Source of the DNA: DASXQK01 sp963757155
GTDB taxonomy: Bacteria; Pseudomonadota; Alphaproteobacteria; Dongiales; Dongiaceae
Length of the DNA stretch: 64,000 bases
Assembly: GCA_963757155.1 (NCBI GenBank)
Contig: CAVWQS010000014.1
Coordinates: 186,001-250,000 of the forward strand
Direction: 5' to 3'
The notes below the pieces were generated by a model that was not told the origin of the DNA, made no database searches, and saw only the letters and a list, made by a program, of their open reading frames with translations. Numbering within the stretch: the first letter of the stretch is position 1; the number at the start of each line of letters is the position of its first letter. The translations under genes and the position numbers were made by a program. Shown here one piece after another: positions 11,252-21,794 of this stretch.

Positions 11252-14200
11252 ATGCCCGAACAAGGCAGTAAGGGCCATGGCAGAGAAGCTGCCATGGCCC
11301 GCGCCACATCTGCCCCTTATGCAGCCGGTTCCCGAGGTGACGTCATTCGTACCCTCGGTGAGGCCCTGCGCCGGGGCGACGAGGTCGAGGCCTTACGCCA
11401 GGCCGACCGGGCCCGGCGCATCGCACCCTCCAACAGCGATATCCTGCGCATCAACGCACGGCTACTGGGACGGCAGGGTGAAGCCGAGGCCGCTCTCAAA
11501 ATCCTCCTCGAAGCATCCAAGAATTCGCCAGGCGGAGAGATCGACGCCGAGATCATCGAGGCCATGCTCGCCTTGGATCGTTTCACCGAGGCGGAACGTC
11601 GCTTGGCCGATGCCCTGCAGAGATATGCCGTCACGGGGCCGGCGGATCCGCTGGCGAGTGCTGCCCGGCGGATCATCAACGATTCGAGGGCCCGCGCATC
11701 CGGCTGGATCGCCCTCTCGACCGACCTCGAGCTCGTCGGAGAGGTTCGGCTGCCCGAGGCGGGGCGCCTGCGGGTCAGAACCACCGATGGCCGCGAGCTG
11801 CGCCCAGCCCCGGCGCAGCGAGGAGGCTCGGGGCCAAACCGGGGAGGCGAGGGTGCAGACTTTCGCCATTCCGCTCCTGAATCTGTCCATCCGCGGACCG
11901 CTGATCGCCGAAATCGACGGCACTGCCTTCTTTGGCAGCAGCCTTGCCTATCCGCCCGATTTCGCTCTCGATGGACGCTGCCATGTCGACAGGCGGCGGC
12001 TGACGGGCTGGGTGCAGCTTGGCTGGGCACCGACTCTCTCCCCGGAGCTGGTTATCGAGGATGAGCGGGGAGGGCGGCAATCGGCGTCGAGCCGCCCCGG
12101 TGAGGCCGACGCCCGTCGCCACCATTTCGAGCTGGACCTGGCCGCGGCCGGTCTGCGCGGAAGCCGCATCACTGTTTCGGCGCGCCTGCCAGACGGACGC
12201 CTCGAGGCGCTGCCCGATGCCCCGCTGCTGCTGGCAAGGGCGGTGCCGTCCATCACCGATGCGGACTCACAGCCCACCGCCGGTGGCATATCCTGCGACC
12301 GCAGCCATGCCCGACTTCATGCCGACGGCGATCGTCGTGCCGGTGTACCGCGGGCGCGAAGAGACCATTGCCTGCCTCGAATCGGTGCTTGGCTACGATC
12401 GACCCTCAGACGCGGCTGGTGGTGGTAAACGACGGCTCGCCGGAGCCGGATTTGGCCCAGGCTCTCGAAGTCCTCGCCACCACGGGCGCCATCGATCTGC
12501 TGCGCAACGAGCAGAACCAGGGTTTCCCCGCCGCGGTCAACCGCGCCTTTGCCCACTGCACCGGCCATGATGTGGTGCTGCTCAACGCGGATGCCGTCGT
12601 CGCCGGCGACTGGCTCGCGCGCCTGCGGCGGGTGGCCTATAGCGCACCCGACATCGGCACCGTCACGCCCTTCTCCAATGCCGGCTCCATCGCGAGCTAT
12701 CCGGCCGAGGGAAAGACACCGAGCGAAGTCCCTTCGGCCGCCACCCTCGACAGGCTGACGGCCGTCGCCAATGCCGGCGTCGCCATCGAGATCCCTACCG
12801 GAGTCGGCTTCTGCCTCTATATCCGCGCCGACTGCCTGGCGGCGACAGGCAGCTTCGATGCGGCGACCTTCGGGGCGGGCTATGGCGAGGAGAACGACTT
12901 CTGCCTGCGCGCCCGCCGGCGGGGCTGGCGTCACCTCCTGGCCGCCGAGGTCTTCGTCGAACATGCCGGGGGGCGATCCTTCGGCCGTCGACGCGCCGCG
13001 CTCATGGAGCGCAATCTGCGCCTCCTCAACCTGCGTTACCCCGGCTACGACGACCTCGTGCAACGCTTTGTCCAGGCCGATCCGATCCACCCCAGCCGAC
13101 GGCGCCTCGATGAGGCCCGTCTGATCGAGGGCGGCAGCCGCCATGTGCTGCTGGTGAGCCTCGGTCTCCCGGGCGGCGTGGCGACTGCGGTGGCGGAGCG
13201 ATGCCGGCAGCTGCGGGCGCAAGGGCTCTCCCCGCTCGTTCTGAAGCCCGGAGCCGAACCCGAGGCCAGCCTCGAGGCCGAGAACGATTTCCAGGATGTC
13301 CAGGGATCTTGCCGAATCATGGCTGAGGACCAGAGCCTCGCCGATCTCGTCTACCAGATTCCGGACGAGCTGCCGGCGCTCCGGCGCCTGCTGACGCGGC
13401 TGCCTTTGGCGCATGTCGAGCTGCATCATTTTCTCGACCACGACCCACGCACCATCGCCCTCACCTTCGAGATCGGCTGCCCCGTCGACATCTACGTCCA
13501 CGACTATGCCTGGGCCTGTCCGCGCGTCACCTTCTTGGGCGGCGATGGCCATTACTGCGGGCAGCCGCCGTCGCGGCCTGCGAGCTTTGCCTGAAGACGC
13601 ATGGCGGACGGGTCGGTGGCTCCCTGACCGTGGCCGCCCTGCGCCGGCGCAGCGCCGGATGGCTCAGCGCCGCGCGGCGCGTGATCGTACCCACGGCCGA
13701 CACGAAGCGGCGGCTGGCGCAATATTTCCCGGTGATCGAGGCCCAGATCGAGCCTCTGGAGGCACCCGCCACCCTCGGGAGCCTCTCACCTGCCGGCGCC
13801 GCTGCCTCAGGACCGGGCCCGATTCGCATTGCCCTCATCGGCGGCATCGGTGCGCATAAGGGCTATGACACCCTGCTCGCTTGCGCCAAGGATGCGGCTC
13901 GGCGCCAGCTTCCCCTTGAGTTCACCGTCGTCGGGCATACCGAGGACGATGCCGGCCTGATGGCGACGGGAAAGGTCTTCGTCACTGGCCGCTATGAGGA
14001 GGAAGAGATCGAGGCGCTCTTGCGGCGCGAGCGGCCGCATCTCGCCTGGTTTGCCTCGGTGGTGCCGGAAACCTGGTGCTATGCCCTCAGCCATGCCATC
14101 CGAGCCGGGCTGCCGATCCTCGCATCCGACCTTGGCGCCCTTGGCGAGCGCCTGACCGGGGTGCCTTATGTTACCTTGCTTGCCACGGACATGGCGCCGT

Positions 14201-14359
14201 CGGCGCTGAACCGGCGCTTCCTGGCGGCGGCGGAGGAAGCCGACGCGCGCCGAAAGAAGATCAAGCTCAACGATCCGGCACCGCGCGGAGCGGTGCTGGA
14301 GCCCGGGTCGGCAACGCCCGCGCAGGACCGGACAACCCCAGAGAACGAGGGTAAGATAG
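11252..14359 (+). CDS. Large glycosyltransferase: helical-repeat N-terminus, GT2 domain, GT4-type domain; four frame breaks
   Basis: About 1,030-residue enzyme. The N-terminus looks like TPR-type helices (GEALRRGDEVEALRQADRAR), followed by an all-beta segment. A GT2 domain starts TAIVVPVYRGREE, with the nucleotide-binding VVVNDGSPEP, acceptor metal site LLNADAVVAGDW and GYGEENDFCLRAR. A second, GT4-like domain contains PVDIYVHDYAWACPR, a CxxC (CELCLKTHGG) and IALIGGIGAHKGYD. Extra bases lie near 11820, within 12250-12300 and near 12390 (SVL/ATIDPQT); one base is missing near 13567 (CGQP/AVAACELC). Start could be 11252 or 11294. As it stands the frame runs on into the next gene; stops in both other frames fall at 14352-14359, so I place the end there. 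It probably glycosylates a surface polymer or protein. Confidence 0.72.
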
Positions 14360-14364
14360 GAATC

Positions 14365-15364
14365 ATGAAGCAAATCTCTGCCGAAGCGACGCAAGATCGC
14401 CTCACCGTCTCCGTCCAGTTGCTGAATCTGGCCGAAGGGATCTACGCCTTTCTGGTCCGGTCGTCACTGCCGGCCAAGGCCTCCGTGGATGACAATCTGC
14501 TGCTGCCGGCGGTCCATGTGGCCCGCGGTCCGGATGTGGGCGGCGGCGAGATCGAGTTCATGTCCGGTCCGCGCGGGCGGGCGACCTGGCTCCGGGATTC
14601 CGCCGACGTCGTCATGGCGCGGGTGACGGGCGAGCCGGTGACGGTGCTTCTGACCTCGCTGCGCGTCTCGGGGGCACCGGCGCTGGCGCTCGAGATCCAG
14701 CGCGTCGATGGGCGCAGCGTCCTGGGCCCGCCTGCGGTAACGGCAGGCGAGGATGACGCCGGCGGCGCCGAAAGCCCTTGGCGGCATCGGGAGCAAGATC
14801 ACGGCACATGTGCAGACGCGTGGCGACATGCCCTTCGTCGACGTGGCCTGGGCCGGCCTCGTCGGGCAGCGGCTATGGATCGAGTCCTTTGCCGTCGAGC
14901 CCGAGCCACCCTTGGGGAATGGCGACATCGAGTATAAGGGGTTGACAGCCACCGGTTTCGAAACCCCCTGGCTCGCCGGCGGCACCGCCTGCGGCACGCG
15001 CGGCATGGGCATCCCGCTGATCGCCTTCTCCGTCCGGATCAAGCCGTCCCGGGCGGCACAGTACGACTGCGAATACAGCGGACGCTTTTTGTCCGGCGCG
15101 ACCGTCGGCCCCGTCCGCAACGGCGCACCTTGCCGTTCCCCAATGCCGGATGACCCGCTGGAGGCGATCCAGCTGCGCATCCTGGAGCGGCCTGCCGCGC
15201 AAGCGGAGCCCAAGCAACCCGCGGCAAAGCCGGCGCAGGCACCTACGCCTTCACGGGGGAGCGCGACGGCGACCAAGATCGACCCCGCTGCCGACGCTGC
15301 TGCCGCCAAACCCAAGCGGGCCAGCCCCGGCCGGCGGGCAGCCAAGCCAAGCGCCGGCGCCTGA
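14365..15364 (+). CDS. ChW-like (clostridial hydrophobic W-type) repeat protein, one frameshift
   Basis: About 332 aa after removing one extra base near 14752-14770. The N-terminal half is a beta-rich domain (DRLTVSVQLLNLAEGIYAFL). The C-terminal half resembles ChW-type carbohydrate or surface modules: ITAHVQTRGDMPF, then YKGLTATGFETPWL, CGTRGMGIPLIAFSVRI and YDCEYSGRFLSG. The tail is a Pro/Ala/Lys-rich linker (residues about 280-332). The ATG at 14365 follows AGATAGGA. It shares a frame with the preceding glycosyltransferase with no stop between, so one fused polypeptide cannot be excluded. The ChW resemblance is from memory of the pattern and is moderate. Confidence 0.6.
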
Positions 15365-15366
15365 GC

Positions 15367-16020
15367 ATGGCCATGATCCCAGGCGGTGGCACTCCGACCG
15401 ATGTGTCGGCGGATGGCGCTTCATCTTCGGCCCCGATCCTGGTCAATGCGGGTTGCGGTCCGAAGGGCGGGGGACAGGTGCCGGCCATGTTCGACAGCTG
15501 GCGACAGCTGCGCGTCGACGTTGATAGAGACGTCGATCCGGACGTTCTCGCCGACGTGACCGATCTCTCTGCCATTCCGAGCGGATTTGCTGATGCGGTC
15601 TGGACCGCCCATTGCGTCGAGCATCTCTATCTGCATCAGGTGCCGCAGGCGCTGTCCGAGTTCCGCCGCATTCTCAAGGACGACGGTTTCCTCTGCCTCG
15701 TCGTTCCCGATCTGCAGACGATCGCCAACTACATCGTTAACGACAAGCTCGACGAGGTGATCTACGAATCGCCGGCCGGGCCGATCACCGCTCATGACGT
15801 TCTGTTCGGCTTCGGGCAGGCTGTCGCCCAGGGCCATACCGCCATGGCCCATCGCTGCGGCTTCGCCCCGACCTTGCTCCTGCGCCATCTCACCGCGGCC
15901 GATTTTCCCGAGATCGTCCTGCGTCGGCGGCCCAATCTGGAGCTTGCTGCCGTGGCCCTGCGGACTCCATCGGCCGATCCGGCCGCACGCGAAAGGTTGA
16001 TGGCGGATCTGGCGCTGTGA
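15367..16020 (+). CDS. SAM-dependent methyltransferase of the glycan cluster
   Basis: 217-aa class I methyltransferase of the methyltransf_11 type. Motif I is degenerate but visible as LVNAGCGPKGGG. The acidic strand is LRVDVDRDVDP, and the post-motif region is DAVWTAHCVEHLYLHQVPQAL, typical of small glycan-cluster methyltransferases (the sxEHl pattern). It starts 3 bases after the ChW-like gene; a second ATG two codons in is possible. Its stop overlaps the next start as GTGA. A target sugar or phosphate on the surface glycan is likely but cannot be read from the sequence. Confidence 0.8.
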   Translation: MAMIPGGGTPTDVSADGASSSAPILVNAGCGPKGGGQVPAMFDSWRQLRVDVDRDVDPDVLADVTDLSAIPSGFADAVWTAHCVEHLYLHQVPQALSEFRRILKDDGFLCLVVPDLQTIANYIVNDKLDEVIYESPAGPITAHDVLFGFGQAVAQGHTAMAHRCGFAPTLLLRHLTAADFPEIVLRRRPNLELAAVALRTPSADPAARERLMADLAL

Positions 16021-17270
16021 TCGTCGTCTTCATCCACCAGAACTTCCCGGCCCAATATCGGCTGCTCGTTCGCCATCTGGCCGATTCGCCGGAGAACACG
16101 GTCTATTACATCACCCAGCCGAACGAAAATCGGATGCAGGGTGTCATCAAGCTGATCTACCGGGCCGATGCCGGGCCTCGCGAGGGCTGCCACCCCTTCA
16201 CCCTCGAGATCGACGACGCGATCCGCACCGGCACAGCGGTCGCCGATGTCTGCCGCATGCTGCGCGACCAGGGGATCAGGCCCGACGTCATCGTCGGCCA
16301 TAACGGCTGGGGGGAGACGCTCTACGTCAAGGATGTCTTTCCCGATGTGCCGCTGCTGGCCCTCTTCGAGTTCTTCTACTATCCGAAGGGCGTCGATATC
16401 GGCTTCGATCCCGAATTTGCCTCCATCTTCTTCGACAATCCCTCGCGGATCAGGGCGAAGAACGCGATCAATATCCTGGGCCACGCCGCGGCGGATTGGG
16501 GACATGCGGCGACGCGCTGGCAGCGCAGCCTCTATCCCGCCGAGATGCGCCGGCGCATCACCGCGATCCATGAGGGCGTCGACACCGACCTCCTGCAGCC
16601 CGATCCCAAGGCCTGGGTCCAGCTCGCGCGCGACGGCCTGCGCCTCACCCGCAAGGACAAGGTCATCACCTATGTCTCGCGCAGCCTCGAGCCCTACCGC
16701 GGCTTCCACAGCTTCATGCGCGCACTCCCGGAGATCCAGCGCCGGCATCCCAGCGCCCGTGCCCTGATCGTCGGCAATGACGGGATCAGCTACGGACCCC
16801 CGGTCGCGCCCGGAACGACCTTCCGCGAGACCATGCTGAACGAGCTCGGCGACAGCCTCGACCTCGAGCGCGTGCATTTTCTGGGCCAGCTGTCCTACGA
16901 GGACTACGTCAACATTCTCCAGGTCTCCTCGGTCCACTTCTATCTCACCTACCCTTTCGTGCTCTCCTGGTCCTTCATCGAGGCGCTGTCATGCGGCTGC
17001 GCCGTCATCGGCTCCTCCACCCCGCCGGTACGCGAGGTGATGAAGGATGGCGTCAATGGCTTGCTGGTCGACTTCTTCTCGCCGGGGGACATCGCCGATC
17101 GCGTCGATGAGGTGCTGAATCATCCCGACCGGATGGGCGAGATGCGCAAGAGGGCACGCAAGACCGCCGTCGAGCATTTCGACTTCAAGACCCGCATGCT
17201 GCCGCGGTGGAGCCAGCTGCTGCAGCTTCTGATCGACGGCAAGACGCCGCCCGTCGACATGATGGGGTAA
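16017..17270 (+). CDS. GT4-family glycosyltransferase
   Basis: 417-aa retaining glycosyltransferase with the GT-B fold. The N-terminus MIVVFIHQNFPAQYR is typical of a GT4 subgroup found in alphaproteobacterial polysaccharide clusters. The donor-binding domain includes VITYVSRSLEPYRGFHSFMRA, ALIVGNDGISYG and LSWSFIEALSCGCAVIGSS, carrying the E-x7-E type motif, and ends near NGLLVDFFSPGDIADRV. The start is GTG overlapping the methyltransferase stop (GTGA), and the frame is intact. It closes the cassette. Confidence 0.88.
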   Translation: MIVVFIHQNFPAQYRLLVRHLADSPENTVYYITQPNENRMQGVIKLIYRADAGPREGCHPFTLEIDDAIRTGTAVADVCRMLRDQGIRPDVIVGHNGWGETLYVKDVFPDVPLLALFEFFYYPKGVDIGFDPEFASIFFDNPSRIRAKNAINILGHAAADWGHAATRWQRSLYPAEMRRRITAIHEGVDTDLLQPDPKAWVQLARDGLRLTRKDKVITYVSRSLEPYRGFHSFMRALPEIQRRHPSARALIVGNDGISYGPPVAPGTTFRETMLNELGDSLDLERVHFLGQLSYEDYVNILQVSSVHFYLTYPFVLSWSFIEALSCGCAVIGSSTPPVREVMKDGVNGLLVDFFSPGDIADRVDEVLNHPDRMGEMRKRARKTAVEHFDFKTRMLPRWSQLLQLLIDGKTPPVDMMG

Positions 17271-17433
17271 CGGCGCGAGGATTCGTGCTTCACGCCTCCG
17301 ACGGCGGATCTGATGAGTATCGATTTAGAAGATCTGAAATATTAGCGCAGCGGTCGTCGATGATCGTGGCGCCTGGCGGACAACTCGGCCGCTTGCGCCA
17401 AAACTTGGTTACGATCAGCCTTGGGTGGTGGCG

Positions 17434-17871
17434 ATGATCAGAATCATACTGTCCATGATGGCTGTCATGCTAACAGCGGGCTGTGCCGCCCCAGGTCCAT
17501 CCCCATCCCAATCCCCACCTCATGCCAATATGATTCGTATTAAGGGAGTGTGTATAAAAATAAGAAACGACGCCCAATACGACGAATATTTTGCTGTTGA
17601 TTTTTGGCGTGTCGATATCACGCTTAAAGACACTATTGGTCATATTTATGTTGGGTGGAATCCGGATATAAAAGGCGACAATCGCAAATGGCAGCGGCGC
17701 AAGAAGGAGAAGTCGCTGGACCTTCCTATGATCGTTCCGCTCAGCGGTGAACAAGCCGGGGACTACCTGGGAATTCCCAAGGGGGAGGACGACCCGTATT
17801 TTCATCTCTGGTTTGACAAGAAAGGCGCGGCGGCGAACGACGAAATATTGGGCTTCATGGGGTTTTGCTAG
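17434..17871 (+). CDS. Small lipoprotein, orphan, low GC
   Basis: A 145-aa predicted lipoprotein. The signal MIRIILSMMAVMLTAGC has a lipobox (LTAGC) with Cys at about residue 17, followed by a Pro/Ser-rich spacer. The mature part has hydrophilic beta-like segments (IYVGWNPDIKGDNRKW, DDPYFHLWFDKKG). No family recognised. Codons are distinctly A/T-richer than in any neighbour, especially 17530-17660, which suggests recent acquisition. I start at the ATG rather than the GTG at 17425. It sits alone between the glycan cassette and a convergent regulator gene. Confidence 0.6.
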   Translation: MIRIILSMMAVMLTAGCAAPGPSPSQSPPHANMIRIKGVCIKIRNDAQYDEYFAVDFWRVDITLKDTIGHIYVGWNPDIKGDNRKWQRRKKEKSLDLPMIVPLSGEQAGDYLGIPKGEDDPYFHLWFDKKGAAANDEILGFMGFC

Positions 17872-17892
17872 AACGACGGTACCGGTCCGGCC

Positions 17893-19170
17893 TCACGCCC
17901 CCGACGCCTGCCGCGGCGCGGGATGTCCCGTCTTCAGCCCCAGCTGCGCCTTCAGCCAATTGAACCGGTTGCGGCTGACCGGCACCGTATAGGTGCGCTG
18001 GCCGGCGAGCTCGATCACGCCATTGTCGCCGGCGCGCTTCAGGCCGGTGATGCGGCTCAGATTCACGATATGGCTGCGGTGGACCCGCAGGAAGTGGGCG
18101 GCGTCGAGGCGCTGCTCGACCTCGCCAATGGAGAGCGGGCAGAAGAGCTCGCGCTCGCCGTCATAGACGGTGGTGTAATGGGCGTTGGCATGGACGGCGA
18201 CGATCTCCTCCACCGCCAGGAAATGGGTGGCGCCGCCCTGCTCGACGGGGAGGTGGCGGGCCGGCCGGCGCGGCGGGCCACCGGCGCCGCCCAGGGGGCC
18301 GAAGCTGCCCTGACCGAGATCTGCGGCGGCCTCGGGGCTGGTCGGCGGCGCGGGGGTCTCGAAGCCGCCCACGGGGGCCGGCGCGGGCGCGGTCGGCGCG
18401 GCGGCGGCGCCCAGGCTCGTTGCCCCGATCGGCGTCACCGCCGCCTTGCTCGACCGCTCGGGCACCAGGGCCAGAAGGAAGCTGCCCGAGACCAGGAAGG
18501 CGACGATGGCCACCACGCTCGCCAGCAGATCGGTGGAGATCGCCGCACCACCCGAGACATCCCCCGGGGCGGGATGGGGAAAGACCGTGAGCCCGGCCAT
18601 GGCGGTGTAATGCATGCCGGCGATGGCCACGCCCAGCGCGCAGGCCGACAGGATCAGCGGCGGCCGGCCGCGGCGCCCGCCGGCGAGCCAGAGCGCCAGG
18701 CCCGAGGCGGCGATGCCGACGGCGACGCTCGCGATGACATGGGCGAGGCCGTGCTCGAGATGGGCGCTGGCGTGCAGCGCGGTCATGCCGATGTAATGCA
18801 TGGCGGCGATGCCGATGCCCATGAAGACGGCGGCGGCGGCGAGGCGGAGTGCGGAGGCCGGCGCGCTGGGCGTCCCGGCGCTGATGGCGAAGACCGCGAT
18901 CCCCACCACGATGACGCAGACCAGGAAGGAAAGCAGGGTCGGGAAGACCAGGAAATCGACGGGGAAGGGCAGGCGCGCCGCCAGCATGCCGACGAAATGC
19001 ATGGCCCAGATGGCCACCGCCAGCGAGATCGCCGCCCCCGCCAGCAGCATCCGCCGGCGCAGCCCTTCGGCGCCGCCGATCTGGACCGCCAGGCTCAAGC
19101 CGACATAGGCCCCCTGGATCGCCACGATCAGGGACAGCACGACGAGCCATGGCTCATGCGATACCGGCAT
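17893..19170 (-). CDS. MHYT-domain membrane sensor fused to a LytTR DNA-binding domain (CoxC/CoxH-like)
   Basis: Integral membrane transcription factor of 425 aa. The N-terminal half has about seven membrane helices with MHYT-type motifs AMHFVGM, AMHYIGM and GMHYTAM. MHYT domains are proposed to bind metal and sense O2, CO or NO. After a Pro/Ala/Gly-rich linker, the C-terminus is a LytTR domain (HFLAVEEIVAVHANAHYTTV, HFLRVHRSHIVNLSRITGL). CO dehydrogenase clusters of carboxydotrophs encode proteins of exactly this architecture (CoxC, CoxH), so it is a good candidate regulator of the cox operon 10 kb away. I start at the ATG at 19170; a TTG two codons upstream is possible. Confidence 0.85.
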   Translation of the reverse strand: MPVSHEPWLVVLSLIVAIQGAYVGLSLAVQIGGAEGLRRRMLLAGAAISLAVAIWAMHFVGMLAARLPFPVDFLVFPTLLSFLVCVIVVGIAVFAISAGTPSAPASALRLAAAAVFMGIGIAAMHYIGMTALHASAHLEHGLAHVIASVAVGIAASGLALWLAGGRRGRPPLILSACALGVAIAGMHYTAMAGLTVFPHPAPGDVSGGAAISTDLLASVVAIVAFLVSGSFLLALVPERSSKAAVTPIGATSLGAAAAPTAPAPAPVGGFETPAPPTSPEAAADLGQGSFGPLGGAGGPPRRPARHLPVEQGGATHFLAVEEIVAVHANAHYTTVYDGERELFCPLSIGEVEQRLDAAHFLRVHRSHIVNLSRITGLKRAGDNGVIELAGQRTYTVPVSRNRFNWLKAQLGLKTGHPAPRQASGA

Positions 19171-19289
19171 CGTCAAATAGCCCTATAGAACAGCTACGAG
19201 GTTTGGCTCCCAGCCCGAGATGCAACCATAGACCAGGATGAGGGGGGGACAAAGGCGGTGCTGGGAGGGTGAGGGTCTTCAGGCGGGGT

Positions 19290-19357
19290 CGCTCGTAACA
19301 CCCTCCCCCCATCGCTTCGCGATGGGCCCCCTCTCCCGCTTCGAAGCGCGGTAGAGG
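19290..19357. repeat. Composite palindromic repeat (two hairpins)
   Basis: Between the MHYT-LytTR gene and the mscS gene. The first hairpin is built on CCCATCGCTTCGCGATGGG. The second lies at 19329-19357 and is centred on CGCTTCGAAGCGCGG between CCTCTCC and AGAGGG. The same pair recurs near 27721-27783 in the other orientation. Likely a REP/BIME-like intergenic element. Confidence 0.7.
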
Positions 19358-19436
19358 GAAGGGCCGCGCGGGAGGGTTAGGCAGCGCGGGTGAGCGCGTT
19401 GCGGTTGAGAGACCCCAGAGCCGCCATGCGGCGCTT

Positions 19437-21638
19437 CTACCCCTCCACCACCGGCGGCTTGGTGAGGGCATGCTGCGCCACCGAGGCGATGGCGGCGGTG
19501 GAGCTGGTCTCGCCGCCGGCGACCTGCACCGTGGGATAGGCGAAGTTGATGCCGTTGGCGTCGAAGGCCTTCTTGATCATGGCATAGGCGCGGCGGCGGA
19601 TGACGAACTGCTCGCCGGGGCGGGTCATCAGCTTCATCTGGATCTGGATGGCGAAATCGCCGAACTCGCCGACGCCCTGCATCTTCAGGGTCTCCATGAT
19701 CTTGGGCGCGAACTCGGGATCCTCCAGCAGCTCCTTGCCGATCTGCTTGATGATCTTCTTCACCTTGTTCGAGGTCGGTGTCGTAGGTGACGCCGACCGA
19801 GAGCTTGTCGATCACCCAGTCGCGGCTCATGTTCTGGATCGCGCCCAGCACGCCGAAGGGCACGGTGTAGAGCGGCCCGCGATGGTGGCGCAGCTTGACC
19901 GAGCGCAGGCTGAAGGATTCGACCGTGCCCTTGTAACTGCCGCTCTGGATGTATTCGCCGACCCGGAAGGCATCGTCGAGCAAATAGAACATGCCGCTGA
20001 TGATGTCCCGGACGAGGGTCTGGGCGCCGAAGCCGATGGCCACGCCCACCACGCTGGCGCCGGCGACCAGCGGGCCGATGTCGACGCCGAGCGCGGCCAG
20101 CGCCATCATCACCACCATCACCAGCAGCACGATGAAGAGCAGATTGCGGAAGATCGGCAGCAGGGTCTTCATCCGCGACTGGCGGCGCCATTCCTGGCTC
20201 TGCTGATCGCTCGTCGTCGGCGCCTCGACGATCTTGCGGTCGATCGCCGTCTTGGCGAGCTGCCAGCCGAAATCGGCCACCAGCACGATGACCACGGTGC
20301 TGAGCAGGCCGCGCAGCAGCCGTGTCACGACCGTGTCGCTGGAGGTCAGCGCCACCAGGTCGATGTTCCAGACATGGGCCAGGAACAGCGCGCCCCCGAT
20401 GATGAGCAGCGCCTGCAGCCCGCGCTCCAGGGCGACCGTCAGCACCGAGGGCAGAGCGGTCGCAGCTTCGGCGTTGCCCGGCGGGCGCAGCAGATGGCCC
20501 ACGGCCCGACGGGCGCCGCGGATGGCCCAGGGCAGTGCGATCAACACCGCCAGCAGCCACATCCCCCGCACGGCCGAGGCGACCCAGAGCAGCCAGAGCA
20601 GCAGGAAGAGGATCGAGAGCAGCCAGGCGATGGCGCGCCGCTTCAGGAAAGGGGCGGCCGGCGCCTCGGCATGGGTCGGCGGATGGCGCCAGACCATCTC
20701 CAGCCCGATAGCCAGCAGGCCGAGGCCGAGGATATAGGCCACCAGCCGCCGGGCCTCGAGATCGAAGCCGAGCTCGCTCAGCAGCATGACCGTGGCATAG
20801 CCGAAAGCGTACCACCCGGCGAGGACGAGAATCCGCCGGTGCCAGAAGCGGGCGGCGGCCCGGTCCATGGGCAGGATGCGGAATTTGTCGACATCCGGGT
20901 CGTCGGCTGCGCCGAAGGCCGGGGGCCCCGCCCCCGGGGCCAGGAGGAAGCGGCTTACCACCGCGACCAGACAGAACTCCAGGAAGGCCATGAGATATTG
21001 CAGCAGGATCTCGCGCAGCAGCGGCGGCCAGTCGAAGATCAGGAAGGCGCCGATGCTGCCGAGGCCGAAGGCGGCCACCAGCAGCACGCCATAGACGAGG
21101 CGGGCAATGAGGGCGATCAGCCGCTGGCCCACCGTCTCCATGGGAAGATCCAGGCTCCGGCGCCGAAGCCCCCGGGTCGCCCAGAGGAAGAGCCAGGCGA
21201 CGCCGAGGCCCAGGCCGATGAAGACGGCCAGCAGGACGACGACCAGGCCGCGGCCATGGGTCTCGGCCATCAGCGCATCCCTGGCGCGCTGGAATTCGGC
21301 CGGCATCTGCGGAATGACGGCGGCCAGTGCGGCGAAATGATCGCGGATGGCGGTGAACCGCGTGGCAAGCAGGTCCGGCCCCTTGGCTTGCGTGCCGACG
21401 GCGGCCGGCGGGCTCCGCCGCCTTGGCGGCCTGCTGCGCCTTGATCCATTCCTGGACCTGCGGATCGCCCAGCAGGTCGAGCAGCTCGTGGATCTTGGCC
21501 GGCTGGTCGGCGGGGGGCGCAGCGGCGGGGGGCGAAGCGGCCAGCAGCGGTGAGGCCGAAACAGAGCAGGGGCAGCAGCAGGCAGAGCCGCTTCAGGAGA
21601 GTGCGCGCGCGCGGCACGATGCGATTTTGCTGGCCCAT
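19437..21638 (-). CDS. MscS-family mechanosensitive channel with large N-terminal region, three frame breaks
   Basis: Inner-membrane channel that opens on membrane tension and releases solutes under hypo-osmotic shock. The chain begins with a signal peptide (LLKRLCLLLPLLCFGLTA) and a periplasmic segment, then about ten membrane helices. The MscS core follows: VAGASVVGVAIGFGAQ (pore helix), LVRDIISGMFYLLDDAFRVG, and the beta domain VESFSLRSVKLRHHRG. Three extra bases break the frame: in the region 21535-21555, near 21408-21415, and near 19775 (YDTDLE/KVKKIIKQIG). Repair gives about 732 aa ending at 19437. It resembles long YnaI/MscK-like members more than the 286-aa MscS. Confidence 0.85.
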
Positions 21639-21794
21639 ATCGCGATTCCCCCGACCGCTCTGCCGGTGCTACCGGTGGCTGCAGTATAGGGCGGGGCGAT
21701 GGTCTCCGCGCCTGGGAATCTGAGGGTCGGCGTTAACAGAGGATTTACCGCGGAGGCCGCGGAGGTCACGGAGAAGCGTGACGTACTCTCTATT

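Noticed and set aside
19600..21444. 614-codon plus-strand frame opposite mscS
   Set aside because: Composed of His/Gln/Asp/Arg shadow codons without domain or ribosome site; mscS motifs are on the minus strand.
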